Of a stretch of DNA of 64,000 bases, positions 56,561 through 64,000 are shown in pieces. The stretch is from Bombilactobacillus mellifer (GTDB taxonomy: Bacteria; Bacillota; Bacilli; Lactobacillales; Lactobacillaceae). Location: positions 403,179 to 467,178 of the forward strand of contig NZ_KQ034028.1 in NCBI RefSeq assembly GCF_000970795.1. Direction: 5' to 3'. The position numbers were made by a program, and so were the translations under genes. The notes below the pieces were generated by a model. It worked only from the letters and a program-made list of their open reading frames with translations, was not told the DNA's origin and did not search any database. Every line of letters begins with the position of its first letter. The first letter of the stretch is position 1.

Positions 56561-57998
56561 ATTTGGCATTCAATAAGAATTGCGAGGGCATATCCGCATT
56601 TGCCAAAGGCCATTGTTGCAACACGGTGAAATCGGCGACGCTCGGCACTATATATTTGAGCGCGGGTAGCGGTGAAATAACGGCATTTTGACAAGGCGGT
56701 TGGAACTGTAAAGCCAGATGATTTTGAATAGAAATATCACCTTGATGAGCAAGCGGGACTATCGCATTAGGCGGCAAATTGTCGGGGGTGGGTACTACCA
56801 ATAAATTGTTTAAGGGTAACCAGCCATGGTAATTAATTTGGGCCCAATTAGTGCCATCAATATTTTGTAAGGCAGTGACTTGATAACAAGCTTGCGGCAG
56901 TAAACTGCCATTCACCGGACTCTGAGAATGAGGGGCCTGATTTAAATTCCGGTCCACTTGACCAGATCGCACGCGTACTAACTGATTGAAAAAAGGTGTT
57001 AAACTAGGTATGAGATCAGTTTGGACAAAACCGGCATCCGCAATAAAACGATTATCTGCAATTTGATAATATTCTTTTTGGTTCAGTGTCACCACTTTTT
57101 GAATATGGACCGGCGTCTTAGAAGCTAAGGTTCCTTTTTGAGGAGCCTTGGGATAGGGATTTTCCCAAATAGGAACTGCCGTCTTATTTAAAAAGACGGC
57201 ATCAAAATCAGCGTTACTTTGATTAGCTTGTCGTTTTAATTTTTGATAATGGCTGGCTGTCGCAGGAAAATTAGTGACAATCCCGTCAATGGGTAAGTTA
57301 ACCAACCAGTTCCATTGTTTCGGATCTTCATTCATTTCGTCCCAGACGTAGACACGCTGATTGATCGCATGTAATTGATCGACTAATTGGGAGGTTAATA
57401 AATTAGAAGAAACATTAATTGCATTGGAATATTGTAAAGTCTCAAAATTAATTTTAGACAAACTGCCGGCGATAAAAATGCGCGGAATCTGGGGCATTAA
57501 TTTTTGTAAGTTTTGCAAACTGGCTAACGAAAAAGAGTGAACCATCACGCGGTTTTCAAAATGATATTTTTTGATAGCGTTGACGAGCAGTTCCTCCATA
57601 TTTTGTGGATTACCATGTTTTGTTTTTTTCGTCTCAATCAAAAATTTGGTATTGGGACGATTTTGGTAACGGGCAAATAGTTGATCCAAAGTATAAACTG
57701 GTTGACCATTACGTTGTTTCAATTGGGTTAATTGATTAGCCGGGTGTTCGGACACAATGATGTTATTGCCCGTAGTACGCAACAAATTACGATCATGCGA
57801 AATGATTAATTGATTATCACTGGATTCATGCAAGTCCACTTCAACGTATTGGGCTCCTTCATTAAAAGCAAGATCGAGACTTTGAAAACTTTCTTCGGGA
57901 GCTTTGATCGGATCACCGCGATGACCGACGACAATGAAGCCGCTATTAAAAATAAATGTTATTAATAGTAAAATAGAACTGAGAACTTTTTTTAACAA
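56559..57998 (-). CDS. Secreted glycerophosphodiester phosphodiesterase with C-terminal SH3-like repeats
   Basis: A 479-residue protein with an N-terminal signal sequence or anchor (1-24). The GDPD domain starts GHRGDPIKAPEES (25-37; His26, Arg27 and Glu35 of the active site), then EVDLHESSDNQLIISHD with the metal-binding Glu and Asp and the second His. The domain ends near residue 245 (DGIVTNFPA). The remaining about 225 residues hold two or three short beta-rich repeats around NKTAVPIWENPY, VRSGQVDRNLNQAPHS and WAQINYHGWLPLNN, resembling SH3/GW-type wall-binding modules. Likely substrates are glycerophosphodiesters or teichoic acid chains (inference). It is divergent from the small gene at 58031. 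Confidence 0.85.
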   Translation of the reverse strand: MLKKVLSSILLLITFIFNSGFIVVGHRGDPIKAPEESFQSLDLAFNEGAQYVEVDLHESSDNQLIISHDRNLLRTTGNNIIVSEHPANQLTQLKQRNGQPVYTLDQLFARYQNRPNTKFLIETKKTKHGNPQNMEELLVNAIKKYHFENRVMVHSFSLASLQNLQKLMPQIPRIFIAGSLSKINFETLQYSNAINVSSNLLTSQLVDQLHAINQRVYVWDEMNEDPKQWNWLVNLPIDGIVTNFPATASHYQKLKRQANQSNADFDAVFLNKTAVPIWENPYPKAPQKGTLASKTPVHIQKVVTLNQKEYYQIADNRFIADAGFVQTDLIPSLTPFFNQLVRVRSGQVDRNLNQAPHSQSPVNGSLLPQACYQVTALQNIDGTNWAQINYHGWLPLNNLLVVPTPDNLPPNAIVPLAHQGDISIQNHLALQFQPPCQNAVISPLPALKYIVPSVADFTVLQQWPLANADMPSQFLLNAK

Positions 57999-58030
57999 TG
58001 AAATAACCTCTTAATTTAGGAGTCGAGAAT

Positions 58031-58342
58031 ATGGCTGAACATCAAACTTTTGATTTAATTGAAAGAATTACCCGTAATGATGGTACGCAGTATTTCGAAT
58101 TAGGCAATGTCTTTTTGAATGGTCGCGCTGAACTGGCCGCGGAACGGGGACTGATTAAAGAAGTCCGCATTTTACAATTGAATATTCCTCATTCTAATGC
58201 CGTAAAAATATACGAAAATTACATCAATGAAAACTATCAATTTCCCGATGCTAATTTGGACCACTGGGAAGAATGGGCTAAACCAGCCGGCAAAATCAAG
58301 GACGCTTTTGATTCAATTTTACAAGCTAATCATATTAGCTGA
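58031..58342 (+). CDS. Conserved hypothetical small protein
   Basis: A 103-residue acidic cytoplasmic protein beginning MAEHQTFDLIERITRNDGTQYFE and containing HWEEWAKPAGKIKDAFD near the end. I do not recognise a named family, and it has no membrane segment or signal. A TTTAGGAG ribosome binding site lies 10-14 bases before the ATG. It sits 76 bases ahead of yunD and may belong to that operon. Confidence 0.75.
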   Translation: MAEHQTFDLIERITRNDGTQYFELGNVFLNGRAELAAERGLIKEVRILQLNIPHSNAVKIYENYINENYQFPDANLDHWEEWAKPAGKIKDAFDSILQANHIS

Positions 58343-58418
58343 AACAATATATTCCATCATAAAACATTTAGGCTGATTGTTTAAGCTTTTGCTTTTATAA
58401 AAAGTGAGGGGGAGTTTC

Positions 58419-59804
58419 ATGACCGAGAAAATTCACATCATTCATACTAACGATTTGCATTCACATTTTGAAAATTATCCCCGCATTGAGCGCTTTGTCA
58501 AAGAGCAGCGTCATTTGGATCAGCAGACAGGATGGCAGACATTATTATTCGATTTAGGTGATGCAGCTGATCGGGCCCATCCGTTAACTGAAGCGACGCA
58601 TGCCCAAGCTAATATTCGCTGGTTAAATAAGTTACATTACGATGGGGTAACAATTGGTAACAGTGAGGGACTGTATTTTGATCATCAGACCTTAGAAACC
58701 ATGTATAATCAGGCTAATTTTGATGTGATTTTAGGCAATCTCTATGAAACCAATGGGCAATTGCCGCATTTTGCACAACCCTACAAAATTATTACTACCA
58801 AACAGCATACAAAAATAGGCATTTTAGGTTTAACCGCGCCTTACTTATTAACCTATCCTTTGATGAATTGGGATATTAAGTTAGTGCAGCAAGTTTTGCC
58901 ACAGTTGATCGCTCAAATAGCACCGCAAGTTGATGTTTTAATTTTGTTGTCGCATTTGGGCTTGAGTACCGATCGTTATTTATGCCAAAAGTATCCGCAA
59001 CTCAATATAATTATTGGCTCGCATACGCATCATCTCTTAATTAACGGTGAGTTAGATCAGCAGACCTTTTTAGCGGCAGCTGAAAAGTATGGTCATTATA
59101 TCGGCAACATTTACTTTACCCTAGAAGATCACCAGATACAACAAATCTCCGCGCATCCTACTTTGACTGCCAATTTACCCGTTTTACCAACTGATCAGCA
59201 AGTTATTACTAATTATGCCCGCAAAGGGCATAGATTATTACAACAGCAAAAAATAGCATTTTTACCTCAGCGTTATACTGCTACTGGACTAGGAGCACAT
59301 TCCAGTATTCAACTCACACTCACCGCTATGGAACAAGCTACGCAGACTACTGCTGCCATGATTAGTTCGGGTTTATTTTTGACTGATTTGTCTCAAGGCA
59401 TATTGACTGCCGATGATTTGCATGAACAATTACCTCATTCCATTCATTTAATGAAAACAAAGTTGAAAGGTCAAGAATTGTGGCGTTTTGTAATGGAAGT
59501 GGAAAAGAATCGAGGATTTTTACGAAATTTCCATCAGAAGGGAATGGGTTTTCGAGGCAAAATTTTTGGGGAAATTTATTTTGGTGGCATTCAAGTCCAA
59601 CCGGGAACACGGCAGGTTTTTTATCAACATCAAGAATTGATCCCAGAGAAAACTTATGAGATTGCGCTTTTAGACCATTACTTATTCATTCCTTTTTTCC
59701 CCACTCTGCAAATTGTGGGCGATAATCAAATTATTTATCCCGATTTTTTACGGACAGTAGTAGCTAAATATTTAGCACGAAAATACCCTTTAAAAAAGGA
59801 GTAA
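58419..59804 (+). CDS. yunD: Metallophosphatase / 5'-nucleotidase family protein (YunD-like)
   Basis: A 461-residue two-domain protein. The metallophosphatase domain carries HTNDLHSHFE (9-18), FDLGDAADRAHP, TIGNSEGLYF, LLSHLGLSTD and IIGSHTHHLL, the full set of dimetal ligands. The C-terminal nucleotide-binding domain follows (about 265-461). There is no signal peptide, so it is cytoplasmic, as in YunD. ATG 58419 is chosen since GAGGGGGA lies just upstream; a GTG five codons earlier overlaps that site. It leads the yunD-yutD-yutF-DUF1461 operon. Confidence 0.9.
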   Translation: MTEKIHIIHTNDLHSHFENYPRIERFVKEQRHLDQQTGWQTLLFDLGDAADRAHPLTEATHAQANIRWLNKLHYDGVTIGNSEGLYFDHQTLETMYNQANFDVILGNLYETNGQLPHFAQPYKIITTKQHTKIGILGLTAPYLLTYPLMNWDIKLVQQVLPQLIAQIAPQVDVLILLSHLGLSTDRYLCQKYPQLNIIIGSHTHHLLINGELDQQTFLAAAEKYGHYIGNIYFTLEDHQIQQISAHPTLTANLPVLPTDQQVITNYARKGHRLLQQQKIAFLPQRYTATGLGAHSSIQLTLTAMEQATQTTAAMISSGLFLTDLSQGILTADDLHEQLPHSIHLMKTKLKGQELWRFVMEVEKNRGFLRNFHQKGMGFRGKIFGEIYFGGIQVQPGTRQVFYQHQELIPEKTYEIALLDHYLFIPFFPTLQIVGDNQIIYPDFLRTVVAKYLARKYPLKKE

Positions 59805-59806
59805 CT

Positions 59807-60373
59807 ATGACAGAAGAACATTCAAAGAAAAAGAAACAATCCTTATTGAGTAAAAGTATTGAGCATGCCATTGCCGTCACGGATAATGATAATGCCGAGC
59901 AATTTGCGATTGCCGAAGTATTACAGTTAAGTTCGGAAAAAATCAAAATTAATCAGGAAACTTATTTACTGGTGGTCAATCATAAGCAGGGATTTGATGC
60001 AGCGCGCTTGGCCGTGCGGTATAATCCCGTCTTGAAAAAATATGATTACATTGTTGGCGATTGGGGTTATGGTCAGTTGCGCTTACGCGGGTTTTATGAT
60101 GATCAGCGTCCACAAGTGAAGATTGATCAGAAAATTTCAACCCTCCAAGATTATTTGTTAGAATATTGTAATTTTGGCTGTGCTTACTTTGTAATTGAAC
60201 GGGAACGTAAATTACCGTATGCAACTAAATTAAAACCGCGCAATCATCGGTATAAGCGCCGCGTGGTTAAAACTCCGAAAATTGTTTCTAAAACTAACTC
60301 ATCGCAAGCGACAAAAGCTTTACATTCCAGCAAAAAAAATACTAAATTTAAAATTCGTAATTTAGGTAAATAA
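59807..60373 (+). CDS. yutD: YutD family protein (DUF1027)
   Basis: A 188-residue protein with the YutD core: INQETYLLVVNHKQGFDAARLAVRYNP and YDYIVGDWGYGQLRLRGFYDD (about 84-104), followed by CNFGCAYFVIER. The last about 45 residues are basic and Ser/Thr-rich. The function is unknown. It starts 2 bases after yunD (AAAGGAG lies inside the yunD end) and is followed by the HAD gene 10 bases later, a conserved order in bacilli and lactobacilli. Confidence 0.92.
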   Translation: MTEEHSKKKKQSLLSKSIEHAIAVTDNDNAEQFAIAEVLQLSSEKIKINQETYLLVVNHKQGFDAARLAVRYNPVLKKYDYIVGDWGYGQLRLRGFYDDQRPQVKIDQKISTLQDYLLEYCNFGCAYFVIERERKLPYATKLKPRNHRYKRRVVKTPKIVSKTNSSQATKALHSSKKNTKFKIRNLGK

Positions 60374-60383
60374 TGAGGTCAGC

Positions 60384-61163
60384 ATGGCAAAATATCAAAA
60401 CTATTTAATTGATTTAGACGGCACTACGTATCGCGGGCACCAGCCTATTCCCGCTGCGCAACGTTTCATTCACCGACTGCAAGCTCAGCAGTTGCCATTT
60501 GCTTTTTTAACTAACAATACTACTAAAACGCCCCAAGCAGTGGTTCAAAATTTGGCACAAAATCACAATATTAAGGTGCAACCTGAACAAGTAATTACCC
60601 CATCCGCGGCGACCGCTGATTTTTTGCTTGAACAAGCAGGAACTCATTTAAAAGACCAATCACTGTATGTAATTGGCGAGCAGGGGTTAAAAACGCCGCT
60701 TTATCAAACCGGATTACAATTTAATGAAACAGATCCAAATTACGTAGTAGTCGGTTTAGATAGTGATGTTACTTATCATAAATTTGAATTAGCCACACTG
60801 GCGATTTTGCGGGGCGCACAGTTTATTGGCACCAACGCGGATACTAATTTACCTAATGAACGGGGGTTGGTGCCTGGAGCAGGATCCGTCATTTCTTTAG
60901 TGGAAACTGCCACGCAACGGCGAGCCATTTACATTGGTAAACCGGAACGCCGAATCGCTGATTATGCTTTGAAAACATTGCGTTGGTCTCGAGATCAGGT
61001 TTTATTGATTGGCGATAATTATCAAACCGATATTAAGTGTGGTTTGGCTGCAGGAATTGATACCTTGTTGGTTTACACAGGTGTCAGCACGCCGCAGCAA
61101 GTTCAGCAACAAAAAGATTTACCGACGTATCAAGTAGCTAGTTTAGATGATTGGGAATTGTGA
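60384..61163 (+). CDS. yutF: HAD-superfamily IIA hydrolase (YutF/NagD-like)
   Basis: A 259-residue phosphatase. Motif I is LIDLDGTTYRG (about 8-18; nucleophile Asp), motif II is FLTNNTTK, the cap domain follows, then IGKPERRI with the motif III Lys and LLIGDNYQTDIKCGLAAGID as motif IV. This matches the YutF subgroup of p-nitrophenylphosphatase-like HAD proteins. Its physiological substrate is unknown; sugar phosphates or nucleotides are usual for the family. Confidence 0.94.
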   Translation: MAKYQNYLIDLDGTTYRGHQPIPAAQRFIHRLQAQQLPFAFLTNNTTKTPQAVVQNLAQNHNIKVQPEQVITPSAATADFLLEQAGTHLKDQSLYVIGEQGLKTPLYQTGLQFNETDPNYVVVGLDSDVTYHKFELATLAILRGAQFIGTNADTNLPNERGLVPGAGSVISLVETATQRRAIYIGKPERRIADYALKTLRWSRDQVLLIGDNYQTDIKCGLAAGIDTLLVYTGVSTPQQVQQQKDLPTYQVASLDDWEL

Positions 61164-61166
61164 AGT

Positions 61167-61811
61167 ATGGGGGGATTAAATTTATTTTTTTCAGTAATCT
61201 TTGGGGGTTGGATTTTAAGTAGTACTGTTCTGTTAACCATCGTGGGTAGTTTGGCTATTTTTTGGTTGGATGCACATTACTTACAATTAGATTTAGTGGT
61301 TCAGCTGTCACAGGCGCAAATCTGGCATAACTATCTGCAAATTTGGCGGTACTTATTTTGGTTTCCGCAACGGTGGCTGCATTTAGATAATTTTCACTCT
61401 TCAGTTCAAGGATTGGAACATTTTCATGAAGTGCAACTTTTAATTGGAGCAGTTGTTATATTGTGGTTCATTACAACTATAATTTTGTTGGTGTTGGTGA
61501 TTAAGCACCAGTTATCCAAAGTGCTCGTTACGCAGCAATTTTTTTTGGGAGGATTGCTGTGGCTACCGTTAGTTATTTTGGCTTGTGCATTAATTGATTT
61601 TGAAGATTTATTTATTGGATTTCATCATTTGCTTTTTCGTAACAATTATTGGATTTTTGATGCGTTAAAGGATCCAGTAATCAATATGTTACCGGATACC
61701 TTTTTTTGGCATTGCTTCATTGTAGCTGCAGTAATTTTTGAATTGCTCACTTTAATTCTCTGGTGGACGGCTAAACGCAAAAAAAAAGCTAATCCCAATG
61801 CGATTAGCTAG
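61167..61811 (+). CDS. DUF1461 (TIGR01906-type) membrane protein
   Basis: A 214-residue integral membrane protein with about four to five membrane segments and a large extracellular loop (about 35-90) containing NFHSSVQGLEHFHEV. The loop HHLLFRNNYWIFDALKDPVINMLPDTFFWHCF (residues ~153 on) is the family signature. Its function is unknown. It begins 3 bases after yutF and has a lysine-rich end. Its last codons form a hairpin that acts as the terminator of the convergent dedA gene. Confidence 0.9.
   Translation: MGGLNLFFSVIFGGWILSSTVLLTIVGSLAIFWLDAHYLQLDLVVQLSQAQIWHNYLQIWRYLFWFPQRWLHLDNFHSSVQGLEHFHEVQLLIGAVVILWFITTIILLVLVIKHQLSKVLVTQQFFLGGLLWLPLVILACALIDFEDLFIGFHHLLFRNNYWIFDALKDPVINMLPDTFFWHCFIVAAVIFELLTLILWWTAKRKKKANPNAIS
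61779..61809 (-). terminator. Terminator of dedA embedded in the 3' end of the DUF1461 gene
   Basis: AGCTAATC (61787-61794) pairs perfectly with GATTAGCT (61802-61809) across a seven-base loop. Read on the minus strand it is followed by eight or more U residues. The hairpin lies inside the last codons of the plus-strand gene. Confidence 0.88.
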
Positions 61812-61827
61812 GCATACGACTCTAAAA

Positions 61828-62472
61828 TTATTTCTTGTTGGTCGACTGCCGCGATTGGAGCATACCAATTAGGGCTGGTAGCAGCGAAACCAAAATGATA
61901 CCTAAAATGATCATTGAAAAATGTTCCTGTACAAAAGGTAAATTGCCAAATAAATGACCGCAAACCAAACATAAGGTGACCCAAATGAGAGATCCAATGA
62001 TGTTGTAATGGATAAAACGTGGAAAAGATAACGCTCCAGAACCGGCTACAAACGGAACGAAGGTCCGAACTATGGGAATAAAACGCCCCATGGCAATAGC
62101 TTTACCACCATGCCGATCAAAGAATTCTTGCGCTTGCACTAAATATTCCGGTTTAACAAATTTAAAAAACCAAGCTTTTTGTTGTAACCAATGATTTAAA
62201 TGTTTGCTAATAAAAAAATTGGTGGTATCTCCGCCAATAGCTGCTGTTAAAAAAATCAAATAAAGAATATAAAAATTTAGTTCACTATGCTGATTAGCAG
62301 CCAAAGCAGCGGCCGCAAAGAGTAATGAGTCACCTGGTAAAAATGGCAAAATTACCGCTCCAGTTTCAATGAAAATGATGATAAACAAAATGATATATGA
62401 CCAGCTACCAAATTCATTCACCATACTTGCCAAATGTTTATCAACATTCATTACAAAATCAATTAGTTGCAT
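61828..62472 (-). CDS. DedA family membrane protein
   Basis: A 214-residue protein with about five membrane helices including re-entrant segments. Family motifs are FIETGAVILPFLPGDSLLFAAAALA (about 37-61), GDTTNFFISKHL, the FFDRHGGKAIAMGRFIPIVRTFVPFVAG segment (about 117-145) and YNIIGSLIWVT. DedA/VTT-domain proteins in Firmicutes are linked to phospholipid or undecaprenyl-phosphate flipping and membrane potential; the role of this paralogue is unknown. Ribosome binding site AGGAG lies upstream on the minus strand. Confidence 0.92.
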   Translation of the reverse strand: MQLIDFVMNVDKHLASMVNEFGSWSYIILFIIIFIETGAVILPFLPGDSLLFAAAALAANQHSELNFYILYLIFLTAAIGGDTTNFFISKHLNHWLQQKAWFFKFVKPEYLVQAQEFFDRHGGKAIAMGRFIPIVRTFVPFVAGSGALSFPRFIHYNIIGSLIWVTLCLVCGHLFGNLPFVQEHFSMIILGIILVSLLPALIGMLQSRQSTNKK

Positions 62473-62541
62473 ATCAGGCTCCTATTTTCAAAGTATTTTC
62501 AATTTATTATTTTAACTTTTAATACTATGATTGACAATCAT

Positions 62542-63522
62542 CTAATTAAACAGCGAGGAACTATGACCTGCTGGGGCTTTAGTAATTTTTAAATCGTTGA
62601 TTGCACTATTGACCGCGATCGGACCCTCGGCCCAACCCAAAGTAATCAGACGTTCTTTGCCCGGGTAGCAAACTGCATCACCTGCAGCATAAATGTAAGG
62701 CAAATTAGTGTGCATAGTGGAATTCACTTGGATAAAAGGTCCCGCTAATTGTAATTGCCACTTGCGTAGTAACCGTGAATCGGCGGTCATACCGTAATTA
62801 ACAAGTAATTTATCAACTATTATTTGATGCGTAGTAGTCGTTTTAATGGTTTGGTAAGTTACTGCTAGGCGCTGATCGGCAGTTAATTGGCAAGCTTTGA
62901 TGATTTCCGGCACCAATAATTGGACCTTAGAATGAGCTAGTTGCTGGACACTTGATTCTAAAGCGCGAAAAGTGGAACGACGATGTAAGAGAAAAGTTTG
63001 TTGTGCATAGTGACTAATTTCCAAAGCCCAATCTACTGCTGAATCGCCGCCTCCGGCTACTAAGACTGTTTGATCCCGGTAATCTTCTAAATCTGAAACA
63101 AAATAGTTGATTTGCTTGCCTTCCAAATGCGGATCATAATCACAGGCTAGTTTGCGTGGCTGGATAGGTCCATTGCCTACCGTGATAATTATGGCCCGTG
63201 CTTGTACAGTTGATTTGTTTGTTTGGATAACATACCCCTGCGGTGTGGCAGTGAAACCTTGAACGGTAGTGGCTAGCATTCTATCATATAAAAAACGTTC
63301 ATCTGTTTCTAAAAGATTAGTAATTAATTGAGCGCCCGTAACTGCAAACTGACCGCCAACGTCATAGATTTTTTTTTGCGGATATAATTGTTGAGGTTGA
63401 CCACCTAATTGCGGCATACTTTCAATTAGAACTGTTTTTAAAGTACGCATGCTAGCGTAGTAAGCTGTGAAAATGCCCACCGGGCCACCACCAATAACTG
63501 CAACATCATAAATTTCACTCAT
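62542..63522 (-). CDS. Ferredoxin/flavodoxin-NADP+ reductase, thioredoxin-reductase-like type
   Basis: A 326-residue flavoprotein of the YumC type. The FAD motif is VIGGGPVGIFTAYYASM (about 9-25). The NADPH motif is VAGGGDSAVDWALE (about 158-171). There is no CxxC, which separates it from thioredoxin reductase. The C-terminal FAD motif is YAAGDAVCYPGK (about 278-289). ATG at 63522 is chosen because TTGAGG lies upstream; the frame extends five codons further with TTG, overlapping that site. It is divergent from the S1 protein. Confidence 0.93.
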   Translation of the reverse strand: MSEIYDVAVIGGGPVGIFTAYYASMRTLKTVLIESMPQLGGQPQQLYPQKKIYDVGGQFAVTGAQLITNLLETDERFLYDRMLATTVQGFTATPQGYVIQTNKSTVQARAIIITVGNGPIQPRKLACDYDPHLEGKQINYFVSDLEDYRDQTVLVAGGGDSAVDWALEISHYAQQTFLLHRRSTFRALESSVQQLAHSKVQLLVPEIIKACQLTADQRLAVTYQTIKTTTTHQIIVDKLLVNYGMTADSRLLRKWQLQLAGPFIQVNSTMHTNLPYIYAAGDAVCYPGKERLITLGWAEGPIAVNSAINDLKITKAPAGHSSSLFN

Positions 63523-63595
63523 ATTTTTTAACCTCAAATGATTTAATCTTAGTCATAGCATACTATATGTTAGACGGGCCAAGGAGGAAACACAA

Positions 63596-63964
63596 ATGGA
63601 TTTTTATATTGGTCAAATAGTAACCGGGAAAATTTCTGGTATTCGACCTTATGGCGCTTTTGTTAAATTTGATCATACAAATCAGCAGGGATTGATCCAT
63701 ATTTCGGAGTGTCAGCATGGATATGTTTCGGACATTAATCAGGTATTAAGCATCGGTCAACCTGTGAAAGTCAAAGTTTTGAATATTGATGAATATACCC
63801 AAAAAATCAGCCTTTCACTCCGTGCTTTAGAGCCCTTGAATATTGATCCGACAATAGTTCGCAAAAAACATTATTGGACTAATTATCACCAACAAATTGG
63901 TTTTCAAACTATTGCTAAAATTAAACCCCAGTGGTTGCAGGAAATAGAGTCGGATATGAAATAA
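63596..63964 (+). CDS. S1 RNA-binding domain protein (CvfD/GSP13-like)
   Basis: A 122-residue protein. The S1 domain (about 1-75) has IGQIVTGKISGIRPYGAFVKF, GLIHISECQHGYVSDI and VKVKVLNIDEYTQKISLSLRAL, an intact OB-fold. A short C-terminal tail follows. Related small S1 proteins (YugI/GSP13, CvfD) associate with ribosomes or act as post-transcriptional regulators. ATG follows AAGGAGG. The gene ends 36 bases before the window edge. Confidence 0.92.
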   Translation: MDFYIGQIVTGKISGIRPYGAFVKFDHTNQQGLIHISECQHGYVSDINQVLSIGQPVKVKVLNIDEYTQKISLSLRALEPLNIDPTIVRKKHYWTNYHQQIGFQTIAKIKPQWLQEIESDMK

Positions 63965-64000
63965 ATAAAGTTTTTTAAAAAAGTACTTGCACAAGCGGAG

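Noticed and set aside
58343..58403. AAACAAT and ATTGTTT as a terminator between the small unknown gene and yunD
   Set aside because: The arms are short, AT-only and more than 30 bases apart, with no T-run; not a credible terminator.

Overview
The window is a chromosomal stretch of a low-GC Gram-positive bacterium, almost certainly a member of the Lactobacillaceae. The evidence is AT-rich coding DNA with strong GGAGG-type ribosome binding sites, many GTG and TTG starts, gene blocks typical of lactobacilli (mutS-mutL-ruvAB-queA-tgt-yajC; alaS-ireB-ruvX-yrzB-cvpA-mutS2-trxA; dltXABCD; pepQ/ccpA divergent; yunD-yutD-yutF-DUF1461), a CIRCE-controlled groESL, and T-box and THF riboswitch leaders. 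I cannot name the species. No rRNA, tRNA, CRISPR array, prophage, transposase or replication origin is visible. Nearly everything reads as core genome.

Layout. 1-3.2 kb: start of a putative amidohydrolase gene, a divergent GltS-like permease, L-asparaginase, and folT behind a THF riboswitch. 3.2-5.5 kb: tsaB-rimI-tsaD. 5.7-10.9 kb: an ABC-F protein, Rex, a 536-bp non-coding stretch that may hold gene remnants, and an LtaS-family lipoteichoic acid synthase. 10.9-14.9 kb: CIRCE-groES-groEL and a DXS-like thiamine-diphosphate enzyme. 15.1-26.7 kb: a polytopic PTPS-related membrane protein, ymdB, then the mismatch-repair/recombination/queuosine block. 26.7-31.7 kb: zwf-dinB-nrnA-DEAD helicase. 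31.7-39.1 kb: T-box-alaS through trxA. 39.1-43.7 kb: complete dltXABCD operon. 43.7-49.3 kb: murI-rdgB, mscS, DUF948/YtxH-like pair, pepQ and ccpA. 49.3-58.0 kb: class A PBP, a three-gene ABC-importer-like operon, an MFS exporter and a secreted GDPD. 58.0-64 kb: small unknown gene, yunD-yutD-yutF-DUF1461, dedA, ferredoxin-NADP reductase, and an S1-domain protein.

How the genes connect. Cell-envelope polymers recur: LtaS makes poly-glycerolphosphate, DltXABCD adds D-alanine, MurI and the class A PBP make peptidoglycan, and the secreted GDPD could hydrolyse glycerophosphodiesters. Translation fidelity and tRNA modification (TsaB/TsaD, QueA/Tgt, AlaS), DNA repair (MutS/MutL, RuvAB, DinB, MutS2, RuvX) and redox control (Rex, TrxA, Fd-NADP reductase, Zwf) make up most of the rest.

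Most notable: the operon at 52401-55185 encodes two normal-looking carbohydrate-type ABC permeases and an ATPase subunit that has kept MalK length and spacing but lost every catalytic motif residue (Walker A Lys, Q-loop Gln, LSGGQ glycines, Walker B Asp and catalytic Glu, switch His). No solute-binding protein gene is present. It looks like a maintained pseudo-ATPase transporter or sensor. Second: a DXS-like enzyme with intact thiamine-diphosphate motifs but altered substrate-phosphate residues.
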